Assembly: GCA_033557465.1 (NCBI GenBank)
Contig: CM066034.1
Location: forward strand, 411,472,159 to 411,536,158
Direction of reading: 5' to 3'
Length of the DNA stretch: 64,000 nucleotides
From: Ichthyophis bannanicus
Lineage: Eukaryota; Chordata; Amphibia; Gymnophiona; Ichthyophiidae
Positions 11,665 through 22,316 of the stretch are shown here, piece after piece. The notes under the pieces are model-generated. The model saw only the letters and a list, made by a program, of their open reading frames with translations. It ran no database searches and had not been told where the DNA came from. Position 1 is the stretch's first letter; each line of letters begins with the position of its first letter. The position numbers and the translations under genes are program-made.

Positions 11665-12195
11665 GAACATCAAGATGGTTCTGCGGATGGAGAGGCTAAA
11701 AGGTTTGGGGCTCTTCAACCTAGGGAAGAGATGGTTGAGGGGGGATATGATAGAGGTCTATAGATTATTGACTGGAGTGGAACAGGTAAACGTAGGTTGC
11801 TTTTTTATGCCATCAGACTATGGACAGACTAGGGGACCAGCAATGCGGCTACAGTGTAACCCATTTCGGTCTTCTAGGTGAAAATATTTTATCAGTTAAC
11901 GCGTAATCAAACACCGCAATGCATTACTGGAGGATGTGGTAAAAACTGTCAGTGTAGCTGGGTTTAAAAAGGTTTGGACCAATTCCTGGGTAATGGGCTA
12001 TAAAACCATTGTTAAAGAGGACCTGTGCTATGCACTGCTTGCCCCATTACAGTTATCGGGGATTCTATTGTCTTTTGGGGAAACTGCTAGGTCCTTGTGA
12101 CTTGGATTGGCCACTGTTGGACTCAGGATACTGGGCATGATGGATCTTGGTCTGACAGAGTTTGCCATATTTTGTAGTCTTATGTTCCTATGTTC
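11665..12195 (+). mobile_element. CR1 LINE family A, short 3' fragment inside E0
   Basis: It starts in the ORF2 block equivalent to KRLGLFNL..RRLRGDMI and runs to the family tail 'gatggatcttggtctgac' then 'tcttatgttcctatgttcc'. It is more diverged than the 4469 and 7272 copies, with several stops. It splits E0 and so postdates E0. Confidence 0.75.
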
Positions 12196-12654
12196 CATCT
12201 AGGCAGTTGCCTGGACCCCCTGTGCACCAGCAGCCCCCATTGCATGACCCATGTGCCACCTCCTTTGCCCCCATTTGTACCATCAACAATGGAGTACTAC
12301 TATCATTCACTTAGGCTCCCCTGTCTATCACATTGCAGACGTAAAATGGGCTCTCTCTCCTCAAAAAACACTCTTTCCGTGAGGTTTTGAATTGCATTAG
12401 GGTTCCTGCCATTAGTGCCTGCGTTAAGGGAGCAAGCCTTGTTCCCGCCCACTCCTGCCCATTGACCCCACACTCTCCGCCCCGTGCATGCCTTCTCTCT
12501 AACCACAAGTACCGTTAGCATACGCTAAAGTGTCTGGTACCATTAGCACGTGCTAAAGTGGCTTTTTGGATGCGCTAAGGGTGCAGATGCGCAGATAGCA
12601 TGCGCTAACAGCACACCTGCTCCTTTTTGAGGTTTAGTAAACATACCTCTTTGT

Positions 12655-14407
12655 CTCTACCTCCACTTGGAGACTATTCCATTCATCTGCCATTCTTTCC
12701 AGAAAAAAATTCTTCTGCAAATTACTTGTGAGACTATCACCTTTCACATTCATCATATGTCCCCTCATCGCAGAGCTTTCTTTCAGTTGAAAGAGGTTTT
12801 CCTCCTGTTCAGTTATGCCATGGAGATATTTAAAAGTCTCTACCATATGTCCCCTCCCAACCCTTTCCTCTCATGTATACTGTACATATTGAGATATTTA
12901 AGTTTGTCCCCATATGCCTTATGGTCAAGACCATTGGCCATTTTGGTAGTCACTCTCTGCATGGACTCCATCCTGTTTATATTCTGAAGGTGTGGTGTTC
13001 AGAATTACATGCAATACTCCAAATGAGGTCTCACACTAACAACATATACAGAGGTACTAACACCTTCTCTTTTTGTATGCCATTTCTCTCCCTATGCACT
13101 CAAGTATCCTTCTGGCTTTCAATGTTACCTTGTTCTACTTGTTTAGCCACCTCAAGATCATCAGAAAACATTGTCCCCCAGGTCCCACTCTTTTTTTGTG
13201 GACATATGTACCTCAGCCCTTATACTGTACTACTCTTTGGATTTTTGCAGCCAAAAAGCATGACCCTGCATTTCTTAACATTAAATCTCAGCTGCTAAAT
13301 TCTTGACCATTCTTAAAGTTTTGCTAGATCCTTCCTCCTGATATCTATATATTCGTGGATGTTTACTTTATTATATATTGTGGTATCATCCATGAACAGG
13401 CAAAACTTAAGCAACAGCCCTTCCACAATGTCACTTACAAAAATGCTAATAAGAATCAAACCAAGGACAGATCATTGTGGCATACCACTGGTAACATCCT
13501 TCTCCTCAGAGTGAGCTCCATTTACCTGTACCCTTTCTCACCTCCCACTTAACCAATTTCTAACCAGTCAGTCACTTTAGGGTCCATCCCTAAGTTCTCA
13601 ATTTTTTTATAGGTTGCCTGTGTAGAACAGTGTCAAGGGATTTATTAAAATCACATCTAGGGCTTTTTTTTGGTCCAACTCTCTGGTCACCCAGTCAAAA
13701 AAATTAATTTGATTTGTCTGACAAGGCATACCTCTAGTTGGCCATGCTGCCTCTGATCCTACAATCCATTGGATTCCAGAAACATCACTATCTTCTTTTA
13801 TAGTAGCATTTTTACTTATTTACTCACCTCAGAGGTCAGACTTACTGGCTTGTAGTGCCCACTTTTGGGAAGAGGGACCACATGAGCTTTTCTCCAGTCC
13901 TCTGTGACTACTTCAGATTCTAAAGAAACATTGAAAAGGTCAGGCAATGGAGCCACTAGAACATCTCGAAGCTCCTTCAATATTCTTGGATGTATCCCAT
14001 CTGGTCCCATTGCTTTGTCTATTTTTAGTTTAGTTAACTCCTGGCAAACACAGTCAACAGAAACTTGTTCAAGATCGACTTCACTTTTTTTTTCTATTGA
14101 TACCTGTAGGTGCTTGTAAGGTCCTGCTCCTGGCTCTTCATCTGTGAACACAGAACAGAGATATTTTTAAGCAATTCTGTTTTATCCTCATCAGCTTCTA
14201 CATATTACTTCCATTCATTCTTGAGTCTGACAATACCACTTTTGTTCTCCCTCCTCTCACTAACATAGCTGAAAAATATATTTGTCTCTCCGTTTTACTG
14301 CATTGGCTTTTTTTTCCTTTCTTTTGTATCTTTGCTTTCCTGACAAGTTTCATAGTTTCTCTTAGCTTTTGAAAATATTGATGCTTGTGTTTCTCTTTCC
14401 AGTGCAT
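12655..14407 (-). pseudogene. CR1-B ORF2 reverse transcriptase, decayed
   Basis: From right to left, frames give VRKAKIQKKGKKS (the endonuclease-RT linker), FTDEEPGAGP, KAMGPDGIHPRIL, TEDWRKAHVVPLPKSG and YKPVSLTSEV. Later palm motifs are readable only in fragments between stops and frameshifts. FFLERMADEWNSLQ near 12690 marks the ORF2 end. Heavy decay shows it is older than the other family-B copies. Confidence 0.75.
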
Positions 14408-14412
14408 TTTTC
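12655..14412 (-). mobile_element. CR1 LINE family B, truncated at both ends
   Basis: Minus-strand CR1 of the second family. The 3' portion stops at the E0 terminus (12651), so its tail is missing, and it is 5'-truncated near 14412. It matches the copies at 30490, 38508 and 58503 in order and content. Confidence 0.78.
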
Positions 14413-14639
14413 CTTGAAATAAAGATGCCGGTACTCATATGCAGGGTTCTTTCATTAATATATGTGGACCATGGGCTGATTTTAGCAGGTAATGAAAAAG
14501 GTGGCAGCACTCAGCACCACCGTGTAACACCTAAAAAAAATCCTGATTCTTACTAACTACTGTTTAAAAGAATAACCCACTATCTTACAGTCTAAACAGA
14601 AAGTGTATGTTTTTTAACCCTTTCCTTTGGGCTGTCCTA
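14413..14639. other. Unassigned sequence
   Basis: No feature recognised. Confidence 0.3.
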
Positions 14640-15215
14640 CCCCTGTGTGGCATTTATTTATTTAATTACTGTGATTCAGCCCGTCCTGCATGTACAGGGA
14701 AAGCCCGACTAACTCAGTCAGGGCTTTACAATAGAGCCATGGTGTCATGGTGTCCGGTTGCCATGGTACCACGGCTCCATTGTAAAGCTGCGATCCTGGC
14801 TGCTGGCTCAACAATGGCTTTCCCCACAGCCCAACCCACGATCCAGCCTCCTAGGGCCAGGGTCGAGCTGCGGGGAACGTCCTCGGGCCCCCCCCCTTCC
14901 CAACTGCGCACTGGGCCCACCAAAAAAATGTCTAGGGAAGTTATTCCACCTTGGAGGTTGTATAACTTCCCCACACAAGTCGCCAGCCCTGGATGTAAAG
15001 GGACAACATTAGAATCGGACCTGTACATCCAGGTCTGCAACCGCCCACCACCCACCTTAACTCTGCCCCAATCCACCCCTTCCCCACCCCCTTCTAACCT
15101 CCCTGTATAACCGGCAGGGGAGGTTAGATACCAGCGGGGAGGGCACGAATAGCAGGAACGGACGTCCCATTGGAACGTCCATCCCCGCTATTCGTGGGAC
15201 AGAATCGGGCCCTAT
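14640..15215. repeat. Hairpin-rich interspersed repeat, copy 2
   Basis: It shares with 1022-1625 the doubled 'gccatggt' block, the 'ctgtacatccagg' block and a stem-loop (ggaagttattccacct at about 14937, aggttgtataacttcc about 20 bp on). With 28816-29012 it shares 'taacctccctgtataaccgg' then 'caggggaggtta', and a hairpin 'cacgaatagc...gctattcgtg' (15148-15200). It ends at 'agaatcgggccc'. Non-coding; class unknown. Confidence 0.55.
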
Positions 15216-16128
15216 GTGTATAACTTTCCCTGTGCTGGTACCAGCAAATTTTAAGAACAAAAGAATGCCCCCTTTTTTTACTGTCATTATACATGTACTG
15301 AATGGCAACTGCACACAATTAGAAAATAACCAGGTAGGCACATAATCATCCACTCATTACATATATACTGTATGTAATACCCTCCTATCTTGCTATTTGT
15401 GCAGAAACCATGTTTTTATGCTTGTCATCACAATATAGCCAGGATATGGTAAAAGTGTGGCATCAATTCATCTATAGCACTTACCAGTATGGCTGTTGAA
15501 TGAGATTGCACTGTGTCCCAGACCACATGATCTTAAGAACCAACCCAAGTGCAGAGTATTATTTGGCTAATAACAAGCTGAAAATGGATAAGGATTTTCT
15601 TTTAAATCTGTCCAGAGAGAGAGGGAGAGAGAGAAAATGTGAAACAGAAATGCGACTTTACTGCCTTTTTCAAACTTGCTATACTGTGTTTATGCAGTGG
15701 GTCCAGAGAAGTGTTGCTTACTCTTGTGATTTGTTACTAGAAATCTGCTTATTCCAACCTATTTGTGGAGGACAAGAGCCCATGGAGAGCAGGGCAGGAT
15801 CCTCTGGAAAGAGGTCCTTGGGAACATGAGCAACCTTTTTCACCCACTCATGGGTATGGATTCTGGTGCAGTTCAATGATTCTTCACACTTATTACAGTG
15901 ACATCCTTCATTAACCAAAAAATTAGTCATTCTTCTACTTACTAGGAGAATGTGTGGATTACAGCTAGAACAAGGATCTGGATTATTTCTAACTTTATAC
16001 TTGTGAATTCCCATTTCAATCACTACTGTATATCCTGGAGCAGAAAGAGCCACCTTTTGTATCTTACAATTGTATTCTGTATTTTATCATAGCAGTTGTT
16101 TTCATGGGTCTTGTGGTTACGTGTTTGT
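15216..16128. other. Unassigned sequence with one Cys-rich open frame
   Basis: No repeat was recognised. The minus strand stays open for 111 codons (15718-16053) with Cys pairs (PCSSC, CHCNKC) and a CPPQIG end. I do not recognise the family, and no start context, splice partner or neighbour supports a gene. It could be a lone exon or chance. Confidence 0.3.
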
Positions 16129-16132
16129 ATCC

Positions 16133-16383
16133 ACTAGGAATGTGCAGGGCCAAAACAAAATTAAGTCAATCTTCATTTAAGATGGAGATTTAGTGATTTC
16201 TGGGTGTTATTCATGTTTTGTGCATATTTTTCTTAATTGTATGTCTTCTATGCATGCTGCAGTTTTTTTGCTTGCACAAATCAATTGCATATGTGTTAAT
16301 TCATAGATACGGGTGCACGCAAGTGATTTGTGGGTACATTCAATTTTTAGGTGCCAAACAAGTCCAAAATGCACATCCCTAGT
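16133..16383. mobile_element. Short MITE, 251 bp, TIR actaggaatgtgca
   Basis: The terminal inverted repeats are actaggaatgtgca (16133-16146) and tgcacatccctagt (16370-16383). They are flanked by a direct ATCC (16129-16132 and 16384-16387), possibly a target duplication. It has no coding capacity. Similar ends recur as debris near 37915. Confidence 0.6.
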
Positions 16384-16387
16384 ATCC

Positions 16388-17049
16388 ACATATATATACT
16401 CCTGGGCCCAGAAATTAGAGTAAATAATGTATACCCTCAAGGGTTATAGTGAGCTCATCGCTGAAATAAATTATATATATATTATTTGTAGTTTACTGTC
16501 TTATGGGCAAAGTATTACTGAAACGGTCTACACTGCATGTAAAGTTAATTTTGTCGTGGTTAACCTTTCATATGTAGATCTCTTACTGCAAGCCTAGTTC
16601 CTAAAAAAATAAATATTCTGTTTAAAGTTGATCTATTCACTAGCTCATAGATAAAGGAGTGAAATGTCTTGTTAAAATGCTCACTTCAGAGATAATCTTA
16701 ACAGAGGGGGACCTCATAACTATACAGGTTACAACCCATGAAGGGGCCACATGTGGCCTTATTCAAGATTGGCGGTCCCTTTCATATCAGTTCCTTATCA
16801 TGGCTACCTTCTGAACATGGATGCTACATTTGCTCCAGTATAGAGCCAGGAATTAGAAACTGACCCCATAAACTATATTGTAATTGTTTACAAGGGCGCC
16901 AATGTAGATGAAACTTTTTTATACTGAGCAAGCGATTATACTACAAGGCATTCTGAGGGCTAAGAATGTTAACTCTCAAGAACCACCCCTCCATTTACAA
17001 ACAGAAGCTGGGACAACCTTGAATACATGACTGTTGACCCTTACCCTCC
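16388..17049. other. Unassigned sequence upstream of a decayed gypsy element
   Basis: No gene is recognised. It may include the untranslated leader of the gypsy element starting near 17050. Confidence 0.3.
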
Positions 17050-18231
17050 CTAATCCATCCTAATCTTATGCAGAGACTTGACATTAAGGAACAAATTCCA
17101 AAAAAGGGCCAGAGAAGAGGGCAAAACAGCAGATGAGATGTTATCCTTACTTAAGCTTTCCCATCACAAGCACAGCAAAATATGGTTAAAGCAGACATCC
17201 AAAATGCCTTGAAGGCCCTGGTAAAAAAGTATATCCAGCTCTCTTAAGAAGGAAGTGGGTTTGGATACCATAGACTGTGGGGGTTTTATGAAAAAGCTCC
17301 CACTCCCACTGGTGAAGAAGTAGTTCGAACCTTGGTTGGCTCATATTAGCCTTCTCCTAGAGAAATGCAATTGTTCTGAGTTTTTGAAGCAAATGATAGA
17401 TCATTTGAGAAATCCAGAAACCTTTATCATAATAAGTAAATATCTCTCTTGAACGGTTAGACATTAGCTAATGTTTCTTTTAACTTACACAGCCGAACTG
17501 AAGATGCCATTAACCTGCTGTCAGTTCAGGGATATATACCAACAGGATCAGGAGAAGCTATCAGAGTACATTTGTCCTTTGGATAAATACTATACTAGAG
17601 TATCCTGAAACCTGGGATTCTGCCTCAGGAAACAGAGTGTGTTTCATCCAGACACTGAGAAGTGATTTGGGAAAGAATTCAGCTGCATTGAAAATGAAGG
17701 TGCCTACTTAGAAGGAAGTTAAAAATAAGCCCTGCTGCAAAAACAAAGGGAAACTAAAGGAAGCTTCAAGAGCTCAAGTTGATGCTCTGGAGATACCTCA
17801 TTCCAAGAGTAATTTGTCCAGGCTACAACAGCAAATAACAGCCCAGTCTGCTATGGTGGGCTGTTGGCAAAATCAAGCTATCTCCTTCCAGACCATTACT
17901 GCTGATACAAAATCTAAAGAGAGGACCATAAGAAAAATGGATCCCCTCTGCCCATTCCAGAGTCAAATGGAAGAAAATTTTGTATTTACTATAAGCTGAA
18001 CTGAAAACCTACATAAAATGATGCAGAAATTAATTGTCCTCTAGAAGAATGAGCAAAAACTATAGAGGGCCCCTGTGATGGAACAGTGGGTACTCAAAAA
18101 TTAAATATAACAGCAAAATTACCCCAATCTAAACAACTCAAGTAAACTGGTATAGCTTGATAAAGAAGACTTAAAAGGAAGGTCTTTAAGGAAAATAAAA
18201 ATTATTATCAATCCAAGCCACAATCACTTCA

Positions 18232-18452
18232 TAAGAACATAAGATATGCCATACTGGGTCAGACCAAGGTCCATCTAACACAGTATCCTGTTTGCAACAG
18301 TGGCCAATCCAGGTCATACGCACCTAGCAGTTTCCCCAAAAGACACAGGTTCCACAATGCTTGTACTGGGTCAAGCATTGATATCCTGGGTCCCTTCTTA
18401 ATAATGGTTTATGGACCTTTCCTCCAGGAACTTGTCAAAACCTTTTTTAAAG
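18232..18452 (-). mobile_element. CR1 LINE family A 3' tail inserted in the gypsy element
   Basis: The tail includes 'ataagaacataag', 'gccatactgggtcagacc' and 'gtggccaatccaggtcat', and ends within the ORF2 C-terminus ('ccaggaacttgtcaaaacc'). Gypsy-like sequence lies on both sides. Confidence 0.85.
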
Positions 18453-19345
18453 TATGTGGAGAAAGAAAGGTGTACTAGCTGCAAAAATATTGATAGGACC
18501 TACTTAACACATTTCAGAATGAGTGGAAGGGCTCTATGCCCAGGTTTGCTGGACAGCAGCTCTCAGGTCACCATCTATAGAGATTTCTAAGACAAGTACC
18601 TTTACCACATTCCCCTGGAAGATATCTCCAACCCGAATCTATTGAGACTGAGTTAAAAGTTTCCTTATGGCAATTGTTGCAATCTGAAGATAGAATTCCC
18701 AGTTTGCCTGTGAGGCTGACTAGCTGTTTGAGGTGCTGGTATCTTATGTCAGGAGGCTAGTCTTTAGCTCTTTTACTTGTAGGGACCAACATAGAGTTGG
18801 CTATCCAACTGGTAGATACTTTACCAAAGAAAAGTAGGAGCATGATTAGTCAAATGTTCAACCCATCTATAGAAGGTATGATAATTCCACTCCAGATCTG
18901 TCCTGCTGAGCTGGTATCCACACTGCTGGAGGATAAAGATCAAAGGAAGATAAAAGGGCTTACATCTGACACATACCATTAGAGTAGAAAGAGAGCTTGA
19001 CCCAAGAGTTGCTTCAAAAGATCAATGTGTTCTTTATCACCAAGTACAATAAGGGAAAATAAACTAGCAACTAGCATCATATTCATCTAGAAAGAGGATG
19101 TGTTTTAATAGAAGAGATCCATATTACCAGAGGAATCTAGAAGCTGACCAGAAACATCTTATGGATTTGAAGAATGCATGGATCATCGCTTAATCCTGAA
19201 GTCCATATGGCTCCTGATTATGATAGTCTGAAAACATCATGGGCATGAACTACTGTATCTCTGAATCAATATACAATGTCAAATTAGCACACCAATGAAC
19301 AGTAAGAAGTTCAATATTTTTGATACAAGGAGTGGTAACTATCAG

Positions 19346-19349
19346 ATAC
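19346..19349. repeat. Target-site duplication ATAC, left
   Basis: ATAC directly precedes the LTR and is repeated at 24839-24842 after the other LTR. A 4-5 bp duplication is usual for Ty3/gypsy integrases. Confidence 0.75.
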
Positions 19350-20690
19350 TGTCGCCACCTCCTGGACGGGCGTATAGCTGGGCACCAGGAGAGTGTCACC
19401 TTGTTGCCCTTCAGAGTAAGTTTCCCAATATGGTTGCCAGCAAAGGTTGCTGGGAACTGTAGTCCACTTATCTTTAATAGGCAAAGTAGTGTGAACACAA
19501 GTGGTTTAGGCGAAACAGAGAATATTTATTTGTTTTGGGGTTTTCCACCTCGCATTATAAGTAGCAGTGCTGAACATAAATAGGATTCTTCTCCAACACA
19601 AAGGAATAAAGTTCACAACGTAATCACAGGTTGGTCACCATCAGCAATAATTAACTTCACAGGATTTGCTCACAAAGCTTAGGCTGCAAACCTTCTTTCA
19701 AATGAATCACAGGAACTGTTTTCCTCACAGCTTCCTTAGAACAACATAGCTTCCAAATGTTCAGGGAGTTTTCTCTGCTGTGTCTTTCACACACACACAA
19801 AGCTTTCTTTACTAGAAAACCAACACTCACTCAGCTGTGCCTGGGTTTAGCACACTTCTAGTTCATTGGCCAGACAGTAAGAACATTGAATTTCTCCAGG
19901 GCTATTTTCACAGTCCTCATAGCCACTTCCTATCTCCATTTCTTCCACGGAGTCATCACAACACTCTTCAGAGGGTACCTGACTGTAGAGCTTACTATTT
20001 TGTTTCAGCAATAAATCATTTAACTGTTCAAGCAGCACTTTCTTCTGCTCTATCTCTTCAGAGAGCATGGACTCAGGAAATGCAGACAAGCTACTCTCTC
20101 TACAGTTTGGCTGGCTAGTTGAATTGGTTTCTAACAGGAACTAACCCCTTCAACTCTTTCTGGTGCAGGGATTTAGGAACACCGACTTGCCTGAATCCTG
20201 GGCCTCTCAGCTGTTCCCCTCCTTCTTGCACATAGCCATGCTGCCTCTTCTCTGCAGAAGCTTGTATCCTCGGTAGCACTTTCCTTCTTTGCTGTATTGG
20301 CCTTGGACCTGCTTCAGCCAGATCCCACAGCTCACTGCTCTGAACTCCAGCAATTCCCGTCCTGCTGCTTCTCTCAGTCCTGCTGCTTCTTGTTCCTTCC
20401 CCTCTCCTTCTTCCTCTTCCCTCTCCAATTCCTTCTCCTCTAACTGCCTGTTCAAACACAGGAGTTTTAAACTGCTCTCTCCCAGGGGCCACGCCTTTCT
20501 CCCAGCACACATGGGAGCTGCTAGGCTTCACTCTAGCCCTGACGTGCTGAAGTGGGCGGGGCTTGATGCTATTTGTGCTCTGACTCAGAGGTTCTCGGTT
20601 GCTGGGGAAACCCTGAATGCTCTCATTTTTAAAGGACCAGGCTTCTCTTTTCTGCCATTTCCTTTCCTCTGAACTGCCTTCGTCATCACA
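19350..20690 (-). repeat. 3' LTR (1341 bp)
   Basis: Starts TGTGATGACG and ends GGTGGCGACA on the minus strand, the canonical TG...CA. It matches the copy at 23498-24838 along its whole length. Differences include a 4-bp insertion (ctca) near 19830 and loss of 2 bp (ct) near 20130; the latter breaks the reading frame that crosses the LTR. Confidence 0.93.
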
Positions 20691-21077
20691 CATTCCCCCC
20701 CTTAAGATATTACGGGCTGTGGTGTTTTTATCATCACAGCATGTAATTCTCATAAAAGAACCATTGCTATCTTGTCCATCATGCCTACCCTGGGTGCTAA
20801 TGGCTAGCTGGGCTAGGGCCATCCTTTCATGCCAGGGTCTTAGCAGGTTGACATGATATACCTGTTTGCGTCCTCTCCTATTTTGTAACAAATAGGTTAC
20901 TGGGCCCACTTGCTCAATTACGCGGAAGGGACCTTTCCATTGACTTTCAAATTTCGGGACTGCTCCCGCTACCATGACTATGACTTTTTTGCCAATAGCA
21001 AGCTGGCGCGGCTTGGTATTGCGGTCATAGTATGACTTCTGACGCTGTTGGCTCGCTTTCAAGTTGCTTTCAGCCAT
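20115..21077 (-). CDS. Integrase C-terminal domain running into the LTR
   Basis: The frame begins directly after an in-frame TAA (21078-21080), in the same phase as the upstream integrase frame. Residues 1-90 are a gypsy integrase C-terminal region: NLKASQQRQKSYYDR, a GPFRVIEQVGPVTYLL beta-barrel segment and YHVNLLRPWHER. The frame then crosses the polypurine tract and the LTR border and continues about 190 codons in the LTR, rich in E, R and Q (GEGIGEGRGRRRGEGTRSS). In this LTR a 2-bp loss ends it early compared with the 5' LTR copy. The integrase part would bind DNA or set the integration site; the LTR-encoded part has no recognised domain. Confidence 0.75.
   Translation of the reverse strand: MAESNLKASQQRQKSYYDRNTKPRQLAIGKKVIVMVAGAVPKFESQWKGPFRVIEQVGPVTYLLQNRRGRKQVYHVNLLRPWHERMALAQLAISTQGRHDGQDSNGSFMRITCCDDKNTTARNILRGGMCDDEGSSEERKWQKREAWSFKNESIQGFPSNREPLSQSTNSIKPRPLQHVRARVKPSSSHVCWEKGVAPGREQFKTPVFEQAVRGEGIGEGRGRRRGEGTRSSRTERSSRTGIAGVQSSELWDLAEAGPRPIQQRRKVLPRIQASAEKRQHGYVQEGGEQLRGPGFRQVGVPKSLHQKELKGLVPVRNQFN
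20691..20706 (-). promoter_or_regulatory. Polypurine tract
   Basis: On the minus strand, CTTAAGGGGGGGGAATG abuts the 3' LTR start. This is the plus-strand DNA priming site of LTR retrotransposons and fixes the element's orientation. Confidence 0.85.
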
Positions 21078-22295
21078 TTATGAGGTGCATGTTAAATGAC
21101 CTCTCAAATCCTTCAGGAATTGGGGCACCTCCATTTCCTGTACCCCTGGCTCCACCCATTGCTCCCTAAGAATGTCTAAAATACCTCGGGGGCTCCGACC
21201 GTACATGAGCTCGTATGGGGAAGTACCTAGGGATGCCTGCTTCCTCTCCCGACATGCATACAAGGCGAAGGGAAGCATCGTGTCCCATTCGGCCATCTTC
21301 CCTTCCAACCCCCTTCTCAGCAAATTCTTTAGGGTCTGGTTAGTTCTCTCCACTAACCCATTTGTTTGCGGGTGATAAGCCGCAGTCTTGACATGCTTGA
21401 TGCCAAAGGCATCCCAGACTTGGGCCAAATAGCGCGACATAAAATTACTGCCGCGATCCGTCAGGACTTCCCTCGGGAATCCGACCTCGCAAAATAGTTT
21501 TATTAATTCCGCCGCCACTGTGCAGGCAGAAATACTACGCAGGGGCACTGCCCAGGGGAATCTCGTAGCATAGTCAACCATCACTAGAATATATTGGAAT
21601 CCCCTTGGTGTTTTTATCATGGGGCCCACAATATCTACGCCTATCCTATGTATAGGGACTGAGACCACCGGAACTGGGATCATGGGGACTCCCACTGGCC
21701 TAACTGATGTGACTCTCTGGCAGGCAGGGCAAGCCTCACAAAACCTAGTCATCTCTTTGTAAACTCCTGGCCAGTAAAACCGGGCCAACACCTGGTCCAA
21801 GGTACCTTGTATACCCTTGTGCGCCCCTACAGGATGGTCATGGGCCAGTCTTAACACTAAGGTTCTGAATGTATTCGGGACTACTAACTGCCTACGTGTA
21901 TCCCCTGTAACTGGGTCTAAGCTTTCCCGATACAAAACTCCTTTGTCCATCTGGAACTTGGGCAAAGTATCCCTCCCTTCTTTGGCATATTTAAATGCTT
22001 GGGAAAGAGCGGGATCAGCCTGCTGCTCTTTCGCAAAGGAAGGAAATTTAGCCATTAATTCCTCGGGAACCCATGGCAATTCCATCCCATCCCTGACCTC
22101 ATCTCTACTCTGGGAATGAGTCCTTCGCTCCCGACGCTTCTCCCCCTTAGGCTTTTTCACCTTATCTGCTGGGATATTCATTAAATCCTCATGAGAGGGA
22201 AGATCCTCCGTCTCCCCTACTGTAGATTCTTCTTCTACCACCTCTAGGGCTTCTGCTGCCTCTAGGGCCTTGAATTGGGTACGCTTGGAAACCAT
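21078..22295 (-). CDS. Gmr1-like pol: integrase core
   Basis: The 405-codon frame has an acidic spacer (residues 1-110), then an HHCC zinc-binding domain (HDHPVGAH near 152, CEACPACQ near 189). The catalytic core follows: GVDIVGP near 218, LTDRGSNF near 276 and GLVERTNQTLK near 312. The last two carboxylates have exact D-35-E spacing, so all three catalytic residues are present. The family joins the element's cDNA to host DNA. The frame ends at TAA 21078 and continues in phase as the C-terminal domain. Upstream, only a TGA (22317-22319) separates it from gag-protease, also in phase, so one ancestral polyprotein is likely. No RT motif occurs between protease and integrase. Confidence 0.9.
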   Translation of the reverse strand: MVSKRTQFKALEAAEALEVVEEESTVGETEDLPSHEDLMNIPADKVKKPKGEKRRERRTHSQSRDEVRDGMELPWVPEELMAKFPSFAKEQQADPALSQAFKYAKEGRDTLPKFQMDKGVLYRESLDPVTGDTRRQLVVPNTFRTLVLRLAHDHPVGAHKGIQGTLDQVLARFYWPGVYKEMTRFCEACPACQRVTSVRPVGVPMIPVPVVSVPIHRIGVDIVGPMIKTPRGFQYILVMVDYATRFPWAVPLRSISACTVAAELIKLFCEVGFPREVLTDRGSNFMSRYLAQVWDAFGIKHVKTAAYHPQTNGLVERTNQTLKNLLRRGLEGKMAEWDTMLPFALYACRERKQASLGTSPYELMYGRSPRGILDILREQWVEPGVQEMEVPQFLKDLRGHLTCTS

Positions 22296-22316
22296 TCCCT
22301 CTTTTGCACCCAGACC

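Larger units (their letters stand above)
9317..12651. mobile_element. Large non-autonomous TIR element E0
   Basis: The right end reads 'ggtttagtaaacatacctc', the family terminus in reverse orientation. Inside it lie repeated short palindromes (acgctaaagtg, gcatgcgctaac) and a 'cccactcctgcccattgacc' block shared with E1 and E2 ends. The left end begins 'tttactaaatggcggtaaacgg'; its outer GGGGTATG is missing where it meets CR1-A. Internally it matches E4 (62536 onward) in several blocks, has a tRNA-like module at 10943-11006 and carries two later insertions. No transposase frame is seen. The class is uncertain. Confidence 0.55.
17050..19349 (+). pseudogene. Decayed Ty3/gypsy gag-protease (Barthez/Hamlet type), left part
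   Basis: Scattered readable pieces appear in order. A 'PTPTGEE' gag motif lies near 17303. A capsid block 'RTEDAINLL' then 'QFRDIYQQDQEKLSEYI' lies at 17490-17570. A Cys motif 'KERCTSCK' follows, then a protease-like stretch with 'GLLDSSSQVTIY' near 18545 and 'VGTNIELAIQLVDTLP' near 18780. These match the gag-pro layout of Barthez/Hamlet elements, the group behind the domesticated PNMA/Mart genes. Many stops and frameshifts are present, and a CR1 tail sits at 18232-18452. The element is cut at 19349 by the Gmr1-like insertion and resumes at 24839. Confidence 0.6.

Noticed and set aside
20289..20856. Plus-strand frames over the Gmr1-like LTR and integrase end
   Set aside because: They are antisense to the element's reading frame; the same shadow recurs in the other LTR at 24437.
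21078..22316. Hidden RT or RNase H in the Gmr1-like element
   Set aside because: No YxDD-type box or RNase H motif occurs between protease and integrase or between integrase and the LTR; the 110-residue spacer before the HHCC domain is acidic and featureless.
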